64,000 nt of DNA from positions 730,486 to 794,485 of the forward strand of contig NZ_JH993797.1 of the NCBI RefSeq assembly GCF_000316115.1. Direction: 5' to 3'. Origin of the DNA: Leptolyngbya sp. PCC 7375 (GTDB lineage: Bacteria; Cyanobacteriota; Cyanobacteriia; Phormidesmidales; Phormidesmidaceae). The position numbers were made by a program, and so were the translations under genes. Shown one piece after another: positions 42,680 through 50,533 of this stretch. A model generated the notes under the pieces. That model was not told the origin of the DNA. It was given only the letters and a program-made list of their open reading frames with translations, and searched no databases. How positions within the stretch are numbered: the first letter of the stretch is position 1; each line of letters starts with the position of its first letter.

Positions 42680-43536
42680 CTCTGTTCGATCTGCCGTTTA
42701 GCTTCGTCGGCAAGCGATGGGTACGCATTTGAGATCGCTAGATTGCACTCGCTAAATATTTGAAATCTTGCCCTATTTTGTTCCCGATCTTCACCATCAG
42801 GCACCAAAATAAGTCTCGACTCATAGGCTGTACATTGGTGTCTTAGATAATTTACACAGTACCTATCTCTGAGAGATTTCCTTTCCCATAGCCTGCCAAT
42901 GTCCATGGGCTTGGCATTGAACTTTAGCTGCTGAGCTTGGATGTGGGCTTTAGTTCTCTCGTAAAGAATATCCATTGGCATCAGGTCTACCAATGATTGA
43001 GACTGATTTTCGATCAGCGGCATGTCACCGCTAGACCAAAAATTATTCATCGCTTTAATAAATGCACCGTAGGCGTTGATCTCTTTTTGATTCAATTGCC
43101 CCCATCGCAATTGGAACTCAATGCGATAGCTCCAATCAGCCATCAATAGCGAATCCTGGATCAACGCCCAAGATTCTTTAATTGCCGAGCGCATAGTTCG
43201 GCTTTTGATGGGGACCTGCCAGAAATTAAATCGAGGATTCCACTGCGCAAGGTTCTCGCTTGCAAGCAGCAGCCAATTATCAGTAAATGGCGTTGCTGGA
43301 CCAAACTGAACCATTAGCGCCGTCCTTCCGTTGCGATTGGAGATGTTACCGACCATGATCATCTCTGGCCCAGCAATCACTCGTGTTGGTGGCGGTGGAG
43401 CAGAGAACCAAGCGTAATCACTATCAGGCACCTCTGCTTCATCAGGTTCTTTCTGCTTTGGTGGCCAGCATGAACAGCCATCATCACGGCGAATTTCAGC
43501 ATCCGATTCAGATGCCCAGATCAGTTCTCTGTCCAT
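42676..43536 (-). CDS. hypothetical protein
   Basis: 286 aa, soluble. Cys pair near the N-terminus (GCSCWPPK), a Pro stretch (APPPPTRV), then mixed alpha/beta with Trp-rich segments (FNFWQVPIKSRTMRSAIKE, WALIQDSLLMADWSY). No recognised family or catalytic motif. It overlaps the previous gene by 16 bp. Possibly a replication- or virion-associated protein of the element; this is a guess from context. Confidence 0.6.
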   Translation of the reverse strand: MDRELIWASESDAEIRRDDGCSCWPPKQKEPDEAEVPDSDYAWFSAPPPPTRVIAGPEMIMVGNISNRNGRTALMVQFGPATPFTDNWLLLASENLAQWNPRFNFWQVPIKSRTMRSAIKESWALIQDSLLMADWSYRIEFQLRWGQLNQKEINAYGAFIKAMNNFWSSGDMPLIENQSQSLVDLMPMDILYERTKAHIQAQQLKFNAKPMDIGRLWERKSLRDRYCVNYLRHQCTAYESRLILVPDGEDREQNRARFQIFSECNLAISNAYPSLADEAKRQIEQR

Positions 43537-43934
43537 GGTTGATCCTTGAGCGCCTCCATTACTGAATCGATCCCAAACTTATCGACCAGACCTTTGATAT
43601 ACACGGAATCTTCAGGCGCATCAAAATCCTCTAATGAATCGGGTACGAGCCAATGGCAGGGCTCATAGGTTAGCGGGTTCTCAGAGCCATAGCTCAAAAC
43701 TCCCCCAAACTCATCAAATTCAGGAGTAACCCACACCCCCTTATCAATGAGCCAAGCCAAATCTGCGAGCGTGCTCATCTTCCGCAACGCTTGAACTGCC
43801 ATCCGTGCCCAGAGAGATTGGTTCTGCCGACTCTCCAACCACTCCATGTCCTCGGCAGGCAACAATAGCGTCTTGGTCTTTCGGACCATATTTTCCCCGT
43901 GTATCGGGGGGCGACCTGGTGAAGCCATCATCAA
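43521..43934 (-). CDS. ribbon-helix-helix-like DNA-binding protein
   Basis: 137 aa. N-terminal GRPPIHGENMVRKTKTLLLP then AEDMEWLESRQNQSLWARMA fits the basic-strand/two-helix layout of RHH proteins; the C-terminal ~80 residues are acidic and unassigned. ATG overlap with the preceding regulator. Second regulator in an operon controlled by a long palindrome. Confidence 0.6.
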   Translation of the reverse strand: MMMASPGRPPIHGENMVRKTKTLLLPAEDMEWLESRQNQSLWARMAVQALRKMSTLADLAWLIDKGVWVTPEFDEFGGVLSYGSENPLTYEPCHWLVPDSLEDFDAPEDSVYIKGLVDKFGIDSVMEALKDQPWTEN

Positions 43935-44236
43935 TAGCCCCCCGATACACGACTATCGGAATCCCACCCATCATCCCCCCAGGTTTGAGCGACCTGAAGA
44001 ATGGCGAACATATGCCGAGATCTGCAACCAGGGACGGAACGCTCGATCATATCCGGATATTCTGAAAGGTAGAAATCTGGGGCGGTTTCTGGTAACTGGC
44101 AAAGTTTTCTGGCCTCAACCTGGGGAATCCGAGCTACCACATCCAGCATCTCTTGGGTCACTCGTGAGGGGGTAAAGCGCCCCTCACACAATTCAGAAAA
44201 GGTCTCAGCAGTTAGGTTACTGTTTCTCGCTTGCAT
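43931..44236 (-). CDS. small HTH-like regulator under a palindromic operator
   Basis: 101 aa, GGAGGAAG upstream of ATG 44236. N-terminal AETFSELCEGRFTPSRVTQE-MLDVVARI resembles an XRE-type helix set. The gene starts 9 bp from a perfect 17-bp-arm inverted repeat, suggesting autoregulation. The C-terminus is short and acidic. Confidence 0.55.
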   Translation of the reverse strand: MQARNSNLTAETFSELCEGRFTPSRVTQEMLDVVARIPQVEARKLCQLPETAPDFYLSEYPDMIERSVPGCRSRHMFAILQVAQTWGDDGWDSDSRVSGGY

Positions 44237-44244
44237 GGCTTCCT

Positions 44245-44297
44245 CCTACTTAAGGCTGTACTTAATTGCTTTTCTATAATGTACAGCCTTAAGTAGG
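44245..44297. promoter_or_regulatory. perfect 17-bp-arm inverted repeat (operator/promoter)
   Basis: Arms CCTACTTAAGGCTGTAC (44245-44261) and GTACAGCCTTAAGTAGG (44281-44297) with a 19-base AT-rich spacer containing TATAAT on the plus strand. The start-side arm contains the ribosome-site-like AGTAGG. Spacing and symmetry suit a dimer-of-dimers operator at a promoter. Confidence 0.75.
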
Positions 44298-44408
44298 GAT
44301 CGTCAACAGAGATCGGGCTATCCTACCCAACAAAAGCGCCGCGAGTTCCCTATTCACTCGGATTCTAGATCCGTGTAACAACGCCCCCATTCTAGCGAGA
44401 AAGTCGAG

Positions 44409-44603
44409 CTAACTGTTTGGCACTAGCAATGTTTCAACAATTCGCTCGCAAAGGTTGGTCAAGGACGTATCCGTAATTGGGCTCTGATTAATCTGCGCTG
44501 AATAACCGACGACTTTATCCCCTAACTTCTCCTCTTTAATATTGAACTGCTTAAAAATTCGCTTTGCTGCCTGTAATTTAATCGTCCCTTTTGCCCATGC
44601 CAT
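44409..44603 (-). CDS. small hypothetical protein
   Basis: 64 aa from ATG 44603; GGAGGATAGGG upstream. Basic N-terminus (MAWAKGTIKLQAAKRIFKQF) and a helical C-terminus (TNLCERIVETLLVP). No family recognised. Last gene of the large membrane-module operon. Confidence 0.55.
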   Translation of the reverse strand: MAWAKGTIKLQAAKRIFKQFNIKEEKLGDKVVGYSAQINQSPITDTSLTNLCERIVETLLVPNS

Positions 44604-44640
44604 AACCCTATCCTCCAAAAACTACTTTCAAAATCCAAAA

Positions 44641-44910
44641 TCATTCGGATAGATCACACTCAAAGGGCAAAATTACCTGCCCTTGATCATCCTTTTTAGC
44701 CTCGCAATCAAGCGTGGCTTCGTTGTTGGTTGTTCGGATGCGCACTTCTTCAGGAGTTTCAGTCCTTGTAGTTACGACGTCATCCTGACCCGTCGTGGTC
44801 GTTGTTTGATTGTCTTGAGAATTTTGCCGCCCAGGGAGATCGGCAATAGCTGGTGCAGCTAAACCAAGAACTGACAGCATTAGAGTAACCTGAACTACTT
44901 TTTTCATCAT
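44641..44910 (-). CDS. small secreted protein
   Basis: 89 aa. Signal peptide MMKKVVQVTLMLSVLGLAAP-AIA followed by a Thr/Gln/Asp-rich low-complexity stretch and a C-terminal pair of cysteines (LDCEAKKD...FECDL) likely to form a disulfide. Periplasmic or extracellular. Function unknown. Confidence 0.65.
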   Translation of the reverse strand: MMKKVVQVTLMLSVLGLAAPAIADLPGRQNSQDNQTTTTTGQDDVVTTRTETPEEVRIRTTNNEATLDCEAKKDDQGQVILPFECDLSE

Positions 44911-44966
44911 TTAAAATCCAAAAACAACAATCATCACCAACGCCACCACCCCAAAGCCTCGCGCCA

Positions 44967-45674
44967 TCATCGGCAGCCACTCACCTCAAAATCACGCACC
45001 CAGCCCTCAACCCCCTGGTAGCTCACCTGAACAAAATCATCGGAGCACTGTAGTATCGACACCGCTGCCCCCTGAGGAATACGTCCCACGACAGCCGAAC
45101 CATACTCGCCAGCCGAAAACATCGGAGTGCCTGAGGCTGCGGGGGAGACTGGGGCGACAGGGCGACGGTTCAGTCCGTTCTGCAACAGGAACAGCAGCAA
45201 GGCCCCGATCATGAGGATTGCAATCCATCCAGAATCGCCATCGCCATCGTCCTGGGGATCTGAATTAAAGAGAACGGCAAGGGGGCGAGACCAATCGAAG
45301 CCAGGTTCTTCCTCGTGCTCGTACTCAGGCTCATGAAGGTCGTCCCATGCTTCTTGGAACTCCCGCATCTGATCGACATACCAAACCTCTATCCCCTGGC
45401 TTCTAATCCTGTCAGCCGTTGTGTAAGAGGCTTCCTCATCACTCGGTGTACAACCAGCAATCACCCTGCGTTTGTCAGGGTGATGACTCCCGTAAATCTG
45501 GACTTGGGCCATGGCCTGAAGTAAAGCAGAGCGCGTGAGCTTCGGCTTCACTTCAATGACGGCATCACGGGTTATTACGTCCACTCGTGAACCGTCGGGC
45601 ATCTCTACCTCGCGAGCGCCGCCAGTTACTGAGTGGATGAATTCTTGAAGATGATCTTCGTTCTTAAAGCTCAT
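44967..45674 (-). CDS. PD-(D/E)XK nuclease-like domain, membrane helix and SH3b domain fusion
   Basis: 235 aa. N-terminal ~110 residues: GSRVDVITRDAVIEVKPKL gives D32 and E41-x-K43, the PD-(D/E)XK pattern, continuing AMAQVQIYGSHHPDKRRVIA. An acidic linker leads to one membrane helix (WIAILMIGALLLFLLQNGL, about 148-167) and a bacterial SH3 domain (SAVVGRIPQGAAVSILQCSD, WVRDFEVSGC). Topology suggests a cytosolic nuclease-like head and periplasmic SH3 tail. An unusual combination; a role in DNA entry, exclusion or transfer is conceivable. Confidence 0.75.
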   Translation of the reverse strand: MSFKNEDHLQEFIHSVTGGAREVEMPDGSRVDVITRDAVIEVKPKLTRSALLQAMAQVQIYGSHHPDKRRVIAGCTPSDEEASYTTADRIRSQGIEVWYVDQMREFQEAWDDLHEPEYEHEEEPGFDWSRPLAVLFNSDPQDDGDGDSGWIAILMIGALLLFLLQNGLNRRPVAPVSPAASGTPMFSAGEYGSAVVGRIPQGAAVSILQCSDDFVQVSYQGVEGWVRDFEVSGCR

Positions 45675-45811
45675 TTCTGCATCTTCCTCAGCATCTCGAC
45701 TTGATCAGGCGTGAGGTTTATCTCTTTGGGATTAGCTTTGTGACCGCTGCCGCCCCTGAGAAAAATTATCAAGGCCGCTAAAAATAAACCTGGAATCATT
45801 CCTGGTGGCAT
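45671..45811 (-). CDS. 46-residue membrane peptide
   Basis: MPPGMIPGLFLAALIIFLRG then a polar tail (NLTPDQVEMLRKMQK). Starts within TAATG of the previous gene and ends in ATGA with the next, both strong signs of translation. One membrane helix. Confidence 0.6.
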   Translation of the reverse strand: MPPGMIPGLFLAALIIFLRGGSGHKANPKEINLTPDQVEMLRKMQK

Positions 45812-46410
45812 TAGACTATATACCCCTTGCTTCTAAGTTCATCCATCATTGATGTGAAAATTTCAGAGCCTTCTGATTTGGGCAGGCTCATAAGCCACTG
45901 CATAAATTGTTTTGCCATATCAAATTCTTTCCAGCTGCGTAATTTGATTTCTTGCAAGGCGCTGTGAATTGTTGTTTTTCCACACTTCAGCTTTCGATGC
46001 TGAAGCAACCAATCTTCCATTTGCCGAACGCTATAGCCTTGTCGCTTAAGGCTTAGTAAATCCCAGCGATAATCAGCCTTTAGCGACTCTTTTGAACAAA
46101 GCTGATTTGATGGCTCCCCCATTAGATCAAATGCTTTGTTAACCACACTGGTGGTGCATTCAAAGCGCTTTGCTAGTTCATTAACGGAAACACCTTGGTC
46201 TCGGGACTCAATCAGCAAACACCCATAAAATTCAGCAATTACCTCAGGGATTCCTCTGGTCTTAATATCGTTTTCTCTTCGATATTTCCCAATGCCCTGA
46301 GTGCTTACCAATGGGTGACCAATGTCTATCAGAGCTTCTTGTATCTGTCGGTCACGAAATCCGAACCCAGCCATCAGGGAAATGAGTTCGTGGTGCTCTG
46401 ATAATGCCAT
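45811..46410 (-). CDS. HTH-rich DNA-binding-like protein
   Basis: 199 aa with several helix-turn-helix-like repeats: GFRDRQIQEALIDIGHPLVS, VSVNELAKRFECTTSVVNKA and GYSVRQMEDWLLQHRKL-K. It could be a regulator or a DNA-binding component of the module. No enzymatic motif. Confidence 0.55.
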   Translation of the reverse strand: MALSEHHELISLMAGFGFRDRQIQEALIDIGHPLVSTQGIGKYRRENDIKTRGIPEVIAEFYGCLLIESRDQGVSVNELAKRFECTTSVVNKAFDLMGEPSNQLCSKESLKADYRWDLLSLKRQGYSVRQMEDWLLQHRKLKCGKTTIHSALQEIKLRSWKEFDMAKQFMQWLMSLPKSEGSEIFTSMMDELRSKGYIV

Positions 46411-46415
46411 GGGGG

Positions 46416-46787
46416 TTAGTTATTGCCGGACAGGGCTAAATATAACCCGAAAGCCATAGACCCCGCTACAGCAGGGATGTACAGCCATCCAGCCGCATTG
46501 ATCAGCCACAAGCCAGCAGCCACAAACGCAAAAACTGAAACTGAATAAAGCAGAACCTCTAATGCAGCCTGGCGGCGACCTGCATTAACTAGTCGTCCAG
46601 CGAGTTTGCCAGCTTGGTCATAATCATCAGGGCAATACCGATCCGCCCACAAAACGACGTTCTCAGTTAGCGTCTGCTGAAAAGCCGTATCCATTTGATG
46701 TGTGGCTACGTTCGCTAAATGGGAGCCAGTAGCTTGAGCGTCGTCGGCTATCTCGTTGGCTATTTGATGAAGTCGATCATTTTCCAT
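46416..46787 (-). CDS. small membrane protein with two C-terminal helices
   Basis: 123 aa. Soluble helical N-terminal half (LHQIANEIADDAQATGSHLA), then two membrane helices (LLYSVSVFAFVAAGLWLINA, LYIPAVAGSMAFGLYLAL). Overlaps the upstream gene by 28 bp. Function unknown. Confidence 0.6.
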   Translation of the reverse strand: MENDRLHQIANEIADDAQATGSHLANVATHQMDTAFQQTLTENVVLWADRYCPDDYDQAGKLAGRLVNAGRRQAALEVLLYSVSVFAFVAAGLWLINAAGWLYIPAVAGSMAFGLYLALSGNN

Positions 46788-46918
46788 GTGGGGTCATCCT
46801 TAGCATCAGCAATAAACTCATAGACTGGAGCGACATGCTCAACAACAATGTCGTAGGCTGGCCTGACATTCCATGCCACAACGCCGCCAACGACGAACCC
46901 AAGCGCTATCCTCACCAT
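46760..46918 (-). CDS. 52-residue membrane protein
   Basis: MVRIALGFVVGGVVAWNVRP then a polar helix (HVAPVYEFIADAKDDPTWKM). The ATG overlaps the previous stop by 7 bp. One N-terminal membrane helix. Coat-protein-like in size and topology, but that is speculation. Confidence 0.55.
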   Translation of the reverse strand: MVRIALGFVVGGVVAWNVRPAYDIVVEHVAPVYEFIADAKDDPTWKMIDFIK

Positions 46919-47139
46919 TCGCCTAACCCTCCAATCCCGATAGGATCTTGATTATTGACAGATGACACCTGCCCCTTAATCCACCGTTGCAACTCGGTAG
47001 ACTGCTGAGCGTTAATTGAGTGCTTATCTCCTGTCGTCAATTTGACACTTGGAGTCACCCAATTAATTTGAGTTACGTGCAGCAGATTGATAGACACTGA
47101 CGGATCAACCTGCATCCAATTCCCGTTAATCGACATCAA
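46912..47139 (-). CDS. small hypothetical protein
   Basis: 75 aa, beta-rich (WMQVDPSVSINLLHVTQINW, VTPSVKLTTGDKHSINAQQS). Overlaps the preceding gene by 4 bp. No membrane helix and no known family. Confidence 0.55.
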   Translation of the reverse strand: MMSINGNWMQVDPSVSINLLHVTQINWVTPSVKLTTGDKHSINAQQSTELQRWIKGQVSSVNNQDPIGIGGLGEW

Positions 47140-47516
47140 AACCTCCTTTGCAATTTACTCGTTACAACCATTGCCCCTGCGCCAGATAGCAGGCAAACAA
47201 CACTAAGCGCCCTGCCTGCCCCATACAGACTACTGTTTCGGTGGCTATCTAAATTCCCGCTTCGTTCTGCGATCGCAAGATTGCCAGCCAAAGAAGTTAC
47301 CCCCATCACCCCAATGCTCACAGCTATTCGCCATAGCCACTTTTTATAAACAGAGGGGATCGATGAATCCTCTATCTCGCTACACAGCACATCAACGTCA
47401 ATCACCTGATCTGACGGATCAAAGCTACTTTCTTCAAACCAATTTGGTGGCTGCACATTACACACAAATGGCTGACCTCCTATTTCAATGCCACCTAAAT
47501 CAACGTGAATACTCAT
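47136..47516 (-). CDS. membrane protein with two helices
   Basis: 126 aa from ATG 47516. A beta-rich start (IHVDLGGIEIGGQPFVCNVQ), then two hydrophobic helices (WRIAVSIGVMGVTSLAGNLA, ALSVVCLLSGAGAMVVTS). Before the IS4 insertion it overlapped the end of the upstream gene, so its translation was probably coupled; the IS now separates them. Confidence 0.6.
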   Translation of the reverse strand: MSIHVDLGGIEIGGQPFVCNVQPPNWFEESSFDPSDQVIDVDVLCSEIEDSSIPSVYKKWLWRIAVSIGVMGVTSLAGNLAIAERSGNLDSHRNSSLYGAGRALSVVCLLSGAGAMVVTSKLQRRF

Positions 47517-47578
47517 AGCTCCCTTGATAGTGATTGTTATTGCTATCGCCACATCCCCCGAACAGGTACCCCATGGTT

Positions 47579-49069
47579 CAATGGCACTGACTTAAAAGTG
47601 CACAAAGTAGAAAAAGGCTGCAAGGCTTGATAAATATATATCAAGGCCCTGCAAGCCAACAATAAATCACTTTCTACTATGCCGAAGTCAGCCGAAATTC
47701 TCAAGCACCAGTTATTCAAAAGTATCGGTTCGCCGTGGCAAGATATCCTACCGGAAGCAAGACTCGATGAGCTTCTGGCTGAAGAAGGGATCACCTACCG
47801 AAATCGTTTGTATACCCCCATCGTGACGGTATGGGGCATGCTATATCAAGCGTTATCAGCCGATAAAAGCCTCCGCAACACCGTCAAGTGCTTCACCACC
47901 TGGTTAACCGCCGCAGGCGTTACCCCTCCGTCATCGGATACCGGAGCTTACAGCAAAGCTCGCGACCGGTTGCCGGAATCACTCCTCCAACGTCTTATCC
48001 CCGAAACAACCGAGCAGTTGGAACAGACGGTGCCCAAGGCGCATTACTGGTGTGGTCGTCGGGTGAGAGTCTTTGATGGAACGACGGTATTGATGGCCGA
48101 TAGTGAGGCCAATCAAGCGGTCTATCCTCAACATGGTAATCAAGCGGTCGGATGTGGCTTTCCACTGGCTCGGGTGGTGGTGTTTTTCTGTTTACTAACC
48201 GGGGCAGTGGTGTCAGGGTGTATTGCACCGAAGACAACCAGTGAAATCGTCATGAGCCGTTTGTTGTATCAGGACTTAGCGCCCGATGATGTGGCCATGG
48301 GAGACCAAGCCTTTGGCAGCTATGTTGACTTAGCCCTGATTCAGCAGCAAGAGGCCGATGGGGTCTTGCGTAAACATCATGCTCGGCACACTGATTTTCG
48401 TAAAGGTCTCAGGCATGGTCCTGGCGACCACCAAGTCGTCTGGCACAAACCCAAGCGACGACCGGGTCATATGAATACAGATGAGTTTGCAGCCATTTCC
48501 CAGACATTGACGGTTAGAGAAGTGCGTCTGAAGCTATCTCGTAACGGGTTTCGAGACCAGTTCATCATCATTGTTACCACCCTATTGGATGCCAAACAGT
48601 ATCCTGCTAGTCAATTAACCCGTCTTTATGGATGGCGGTGGCATGCGGCAGAAGTCAATTTACGTCATCTCAAAACGACACTCAAAATGGAGAGGCTCAC
48701 AGCCAAAACACCGGACATGGTCCGTAAGGAAATTTGGTCTCACATGCTAGCCTACAATGTGCTGCGTAGTGTGATGGAACAGGCCTCTCCATTATTGCAC
48801 TATGAGCGTAATCGTCTCTCCCTACAGGGGGCTCGGCAACACTTTCAGCAAATTCTTGCATTATTAGCAACAACATCGAACGCGACACGGCAACGACTCT
48901 ACGACCATTTGCTCCAAGATATTGCCTCTGACCCGTTGCCTCAACGGCCTAATCGGCATGAACCTAGAGTCGTCAAACGTAGGCCAAAACCGTTTCCCAG
49001 AATGCGACAACCTCGTAATATTCTCAAAGCTAAGCTGGCTGCTTGATTAGACTTATGTCAGTGCCATTG
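47579..49069 (+). mobile_element. IS4-family element with 11-bp target duplication
   Basis: 1491 bp, ends CAATGGCACTGAC in inverted orientation, flanked by ACCCCATGGTT at 47568-47578 and 49070-49080. It is inserted near the 3' end of the membrane-protein gene at 49310, against the operon direction. Confidence 0.93.
47679..49046 (+). CDS. IS4-family transposase
   Basis: 455 aa. D in VRVFDGTTVLMAD, D in VAMGDQAFGSY, and E in the YREK-like segment LYGWRWHAAEVNLRHLKTTL. Full-length and uninterrupted. A short plus-strand promoter-like AT stretch precedes it. Confidence 0.9.
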   Translation: MPKSAEILKHQLFKSIGSPWQDILPEARLDELLAEEGITYRNRLYTPIVTVWGMLYQALSADKSLRNTVKCFTTWLTAAGVTPPSSDTGAYSKARDRLPESLLQRLIPETTEQLEQTVPKAHYWCGRRVRVFDGTTVLMADSEANQAVYPQHGNQAVGCGFPLARVVVFFCLLTGAVVSGCIAPKTTSEIVMSRLLYQDLAPDDVAMGDQAFGSYVDLALIQQQEADGVLRKHHARHTDFRKGLRHGPGDHQVVWHKPKRRPGHMNTDEFAAISQTLTVREVRLKLSRNGFRDQFIIIVTTLLDAKQYPASQLTRLYGWRWHAAEVNLRHLKTTLKMERLTAKTPDMVRKEIWSHMLAYNVLRSVMEQASPLLHYERNRLSLQGARQHFQQILALLATTSNATRQRLYDHLLQDIASDPLPQRPNRHEPRVVKRRPKPFPRMRQPRNILKAKLAA

Positions 49070-49310
49070 ACCCCATGGTTAGCAGTAACGCGAAAACACT
49101 AAGGCCATACCCGAGATAGCGTTTTAAGTTGTTTTGCCTGTCGAGCCTGGCCTTTTCACTGTTGGCTTTAACTATCGCCCCAATGGCATCAATCGCGATA
49201 TAGGCGGGGACATCGCCTGACAAATGCAGATGGTGCTTACCTTCTGAGTTCACGGAAATTTGTACATTTCCACGCAGTTGATCTGTACTTAGATCAGATC
49301 TCCGATTCAT
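49053..49310 (-). CDS. small membrane protein truncated by IS4
   Basis: 85 aa now, ending ...TMGSMALT inside the IS. Removing the IS restores a tail TMGYLFGGCGDSNNNHYQGS plus YEYSR overlapping the next start. N-terminal beta strands, then one membrane helix (YLGYGLSVFALLLTMG). The lost tail was Asn/Gly-rich. Confidence 0.65.
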   Translation of the reverse strand: MNRRSDLSTDQLRGNVQISVNSEGKHHLHLSGDVPAYIAIDAIGAIVKANSEKARLDRQNNLKRYLGYGLSVFALLLTMGSMALT

Positions 49311-49695
49311 TTTCTTCGACGCCTTCTAAATAGCTTGCTGGCTGAGATGGCAACACAGGGTCTTCTTTGATATCGCAAGCTTGCTCTATCGCCTCAGTGA
49401 GACTGCCAAAAGCCGCACGGGTGACATCCGCCATATTGCCAAACACAACAGGTATGTTTTGGCCAAGGCGTGATGCATAACCTTGAGCTGTTGCTTGAGA
49501 TACCAGATCTGCGATAGTAGCCCCTTCGTCAACAGCTCCCTGAACCATCGAGCTTACCTGCTCCCCTGGGGTCTGCTGAACAGAGACGTCGTTAAGCTGC
49601 ACTTCATCGCCAGGGACTTGAGCCTGCTGAATACTTGAAGACTCTTTCACCTGAATCTGACTACTTTGGTTTACCTTTGCTCGTCGTCTTCCCAT
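49294..49695 (-). CDS. hypothetical Gln/Ser-rich protein
   Basis: 133 aa from ATG 49695. Low-complexity N-terminal half (QSSQIQVKESSSIQQAQVPG), then a helical domain (EGATIADLVSQATAQGYASR, VTRAAFGSLTEAIEQACD) and an acidic end. Overlaps the next gene by 17 bp. No family recognised. Confidence 0.55.
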   Translation of the reverse strand: MGRRRAKVNQSSQIQVKESSSIQQAQVPGDEVQLNDVSVQQTPGEQVSSMVQGAVDEGATIADLVSQATAQGYASRLGQNIPVVFGNMADVTRAAFGSLTEAIEQACDIKEDPVLPSQPASYLEGVEENESEI

Positions 49696-49772
49696 GAGTT
49701 TCAAAAACTAAATTTAAGGACAATGACATCATAATTAAAGGGGCGCGATAACGCAACCCCTAGGCAAAGAAA

Positions 49773-50204
49773 TCAGATGAGCTGGGCGGCGATGTTAATC
49801 GTATGCCCAGGTAGCTTTTTTTTACGGTTTAACTCAATATCGGCCATCATCTGATCAAAGTGCTGGCGGCTTCCACCCATCGCCTCGGCGTAAGACTGTT
49901 TAGCTTTTTGAGGATCGGGTAATTTATCAAGGCTATTCAAGAACCCGTGCAGATCTTTAGTCGTCACACGTTGACGCCCTTCTATTCTTAGTAGCTGACG
50001 TTGATACAAGTAGGCCAGGTACAACTCCCAAGCGACTTCATGTGGCACAACGCGACGATCATAATCATGCTCATAAAGTGCTTGGAGTTTTCGAGTAACC
50101 CAGCAATGGTGAACCTCGAATGCCTTCGCTAACTCCTGCTTTGAATAAGCCTTGAGTGTGACAATTCGTTTCTTTACGTCCTCAATTGGGAGTAATCCTT
50201 TCAT
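49773..50204 (-). CDS. HTH-containing DNA-binding-like protein
   Basis: 143 aa from ATG 50204. KAYSKQELAKAFEVHHCWVT-RKLQAL is a convincing HTH; the rest is helical and basic (ELYLAYLYQRQLLRIEGRQR). First gene of the operon running down to 44.4 kb, so possibly its regulator. Confidence 0.6.
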   Translation of the reverse strand: MKGLLPIEDVKKRIVTLKAYSKQELAKAFEVHHCWVTRKLQALYEHDYDRRVVPHEVAWELYLAYLYQRQLLRIEGRQRVTTKDLHGFLNSLDKLPDPQKAKQSYAEAMGGSRQHFDQMMADIELNRKKKLPGHTINIAAQLI

Positions 50205-50533
50205 AAGCATCTATGTCCTTTAAGTATATATTTGAAACCAGGGTAGCATGTGAATAAAGGCTTGTGCATTATTGAGTAAAAACAGTTTGCTCTTGCAGGT
50301 TATTACATGTACGAGTATGCAGCTCTAGTGATAACAACCTCTTGAATAAAGCACATACTCAAATACGCTAAATTGGTTTCAAAGCATGGATTGCAGTCTT
50401 AGGCGCGCACTAGATTAATGAACGTTCACTATGAAAGACGTCGAAGACAAAAACAATGGTGTGCCAATTTATGACAATAAAAAAGCTGCCTCACAGGAAA
50501 GCAGCCAAACGTTTTTGAACTTTTATTGATGTA
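50205..50533. terminator. non-coding gap with a terminator for the ATPase operon
   Basis: At about 50476-50510 on the minus strand a GCTGC/GCAGC hairpin with an 11-base loop is followed by a T-run, ending the 53.2-50.5 kb operon. The rest (50205-50470) is AT-rich and likely holds the promoter of the downstream operon; no gene seen. Confidence 0.7.
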
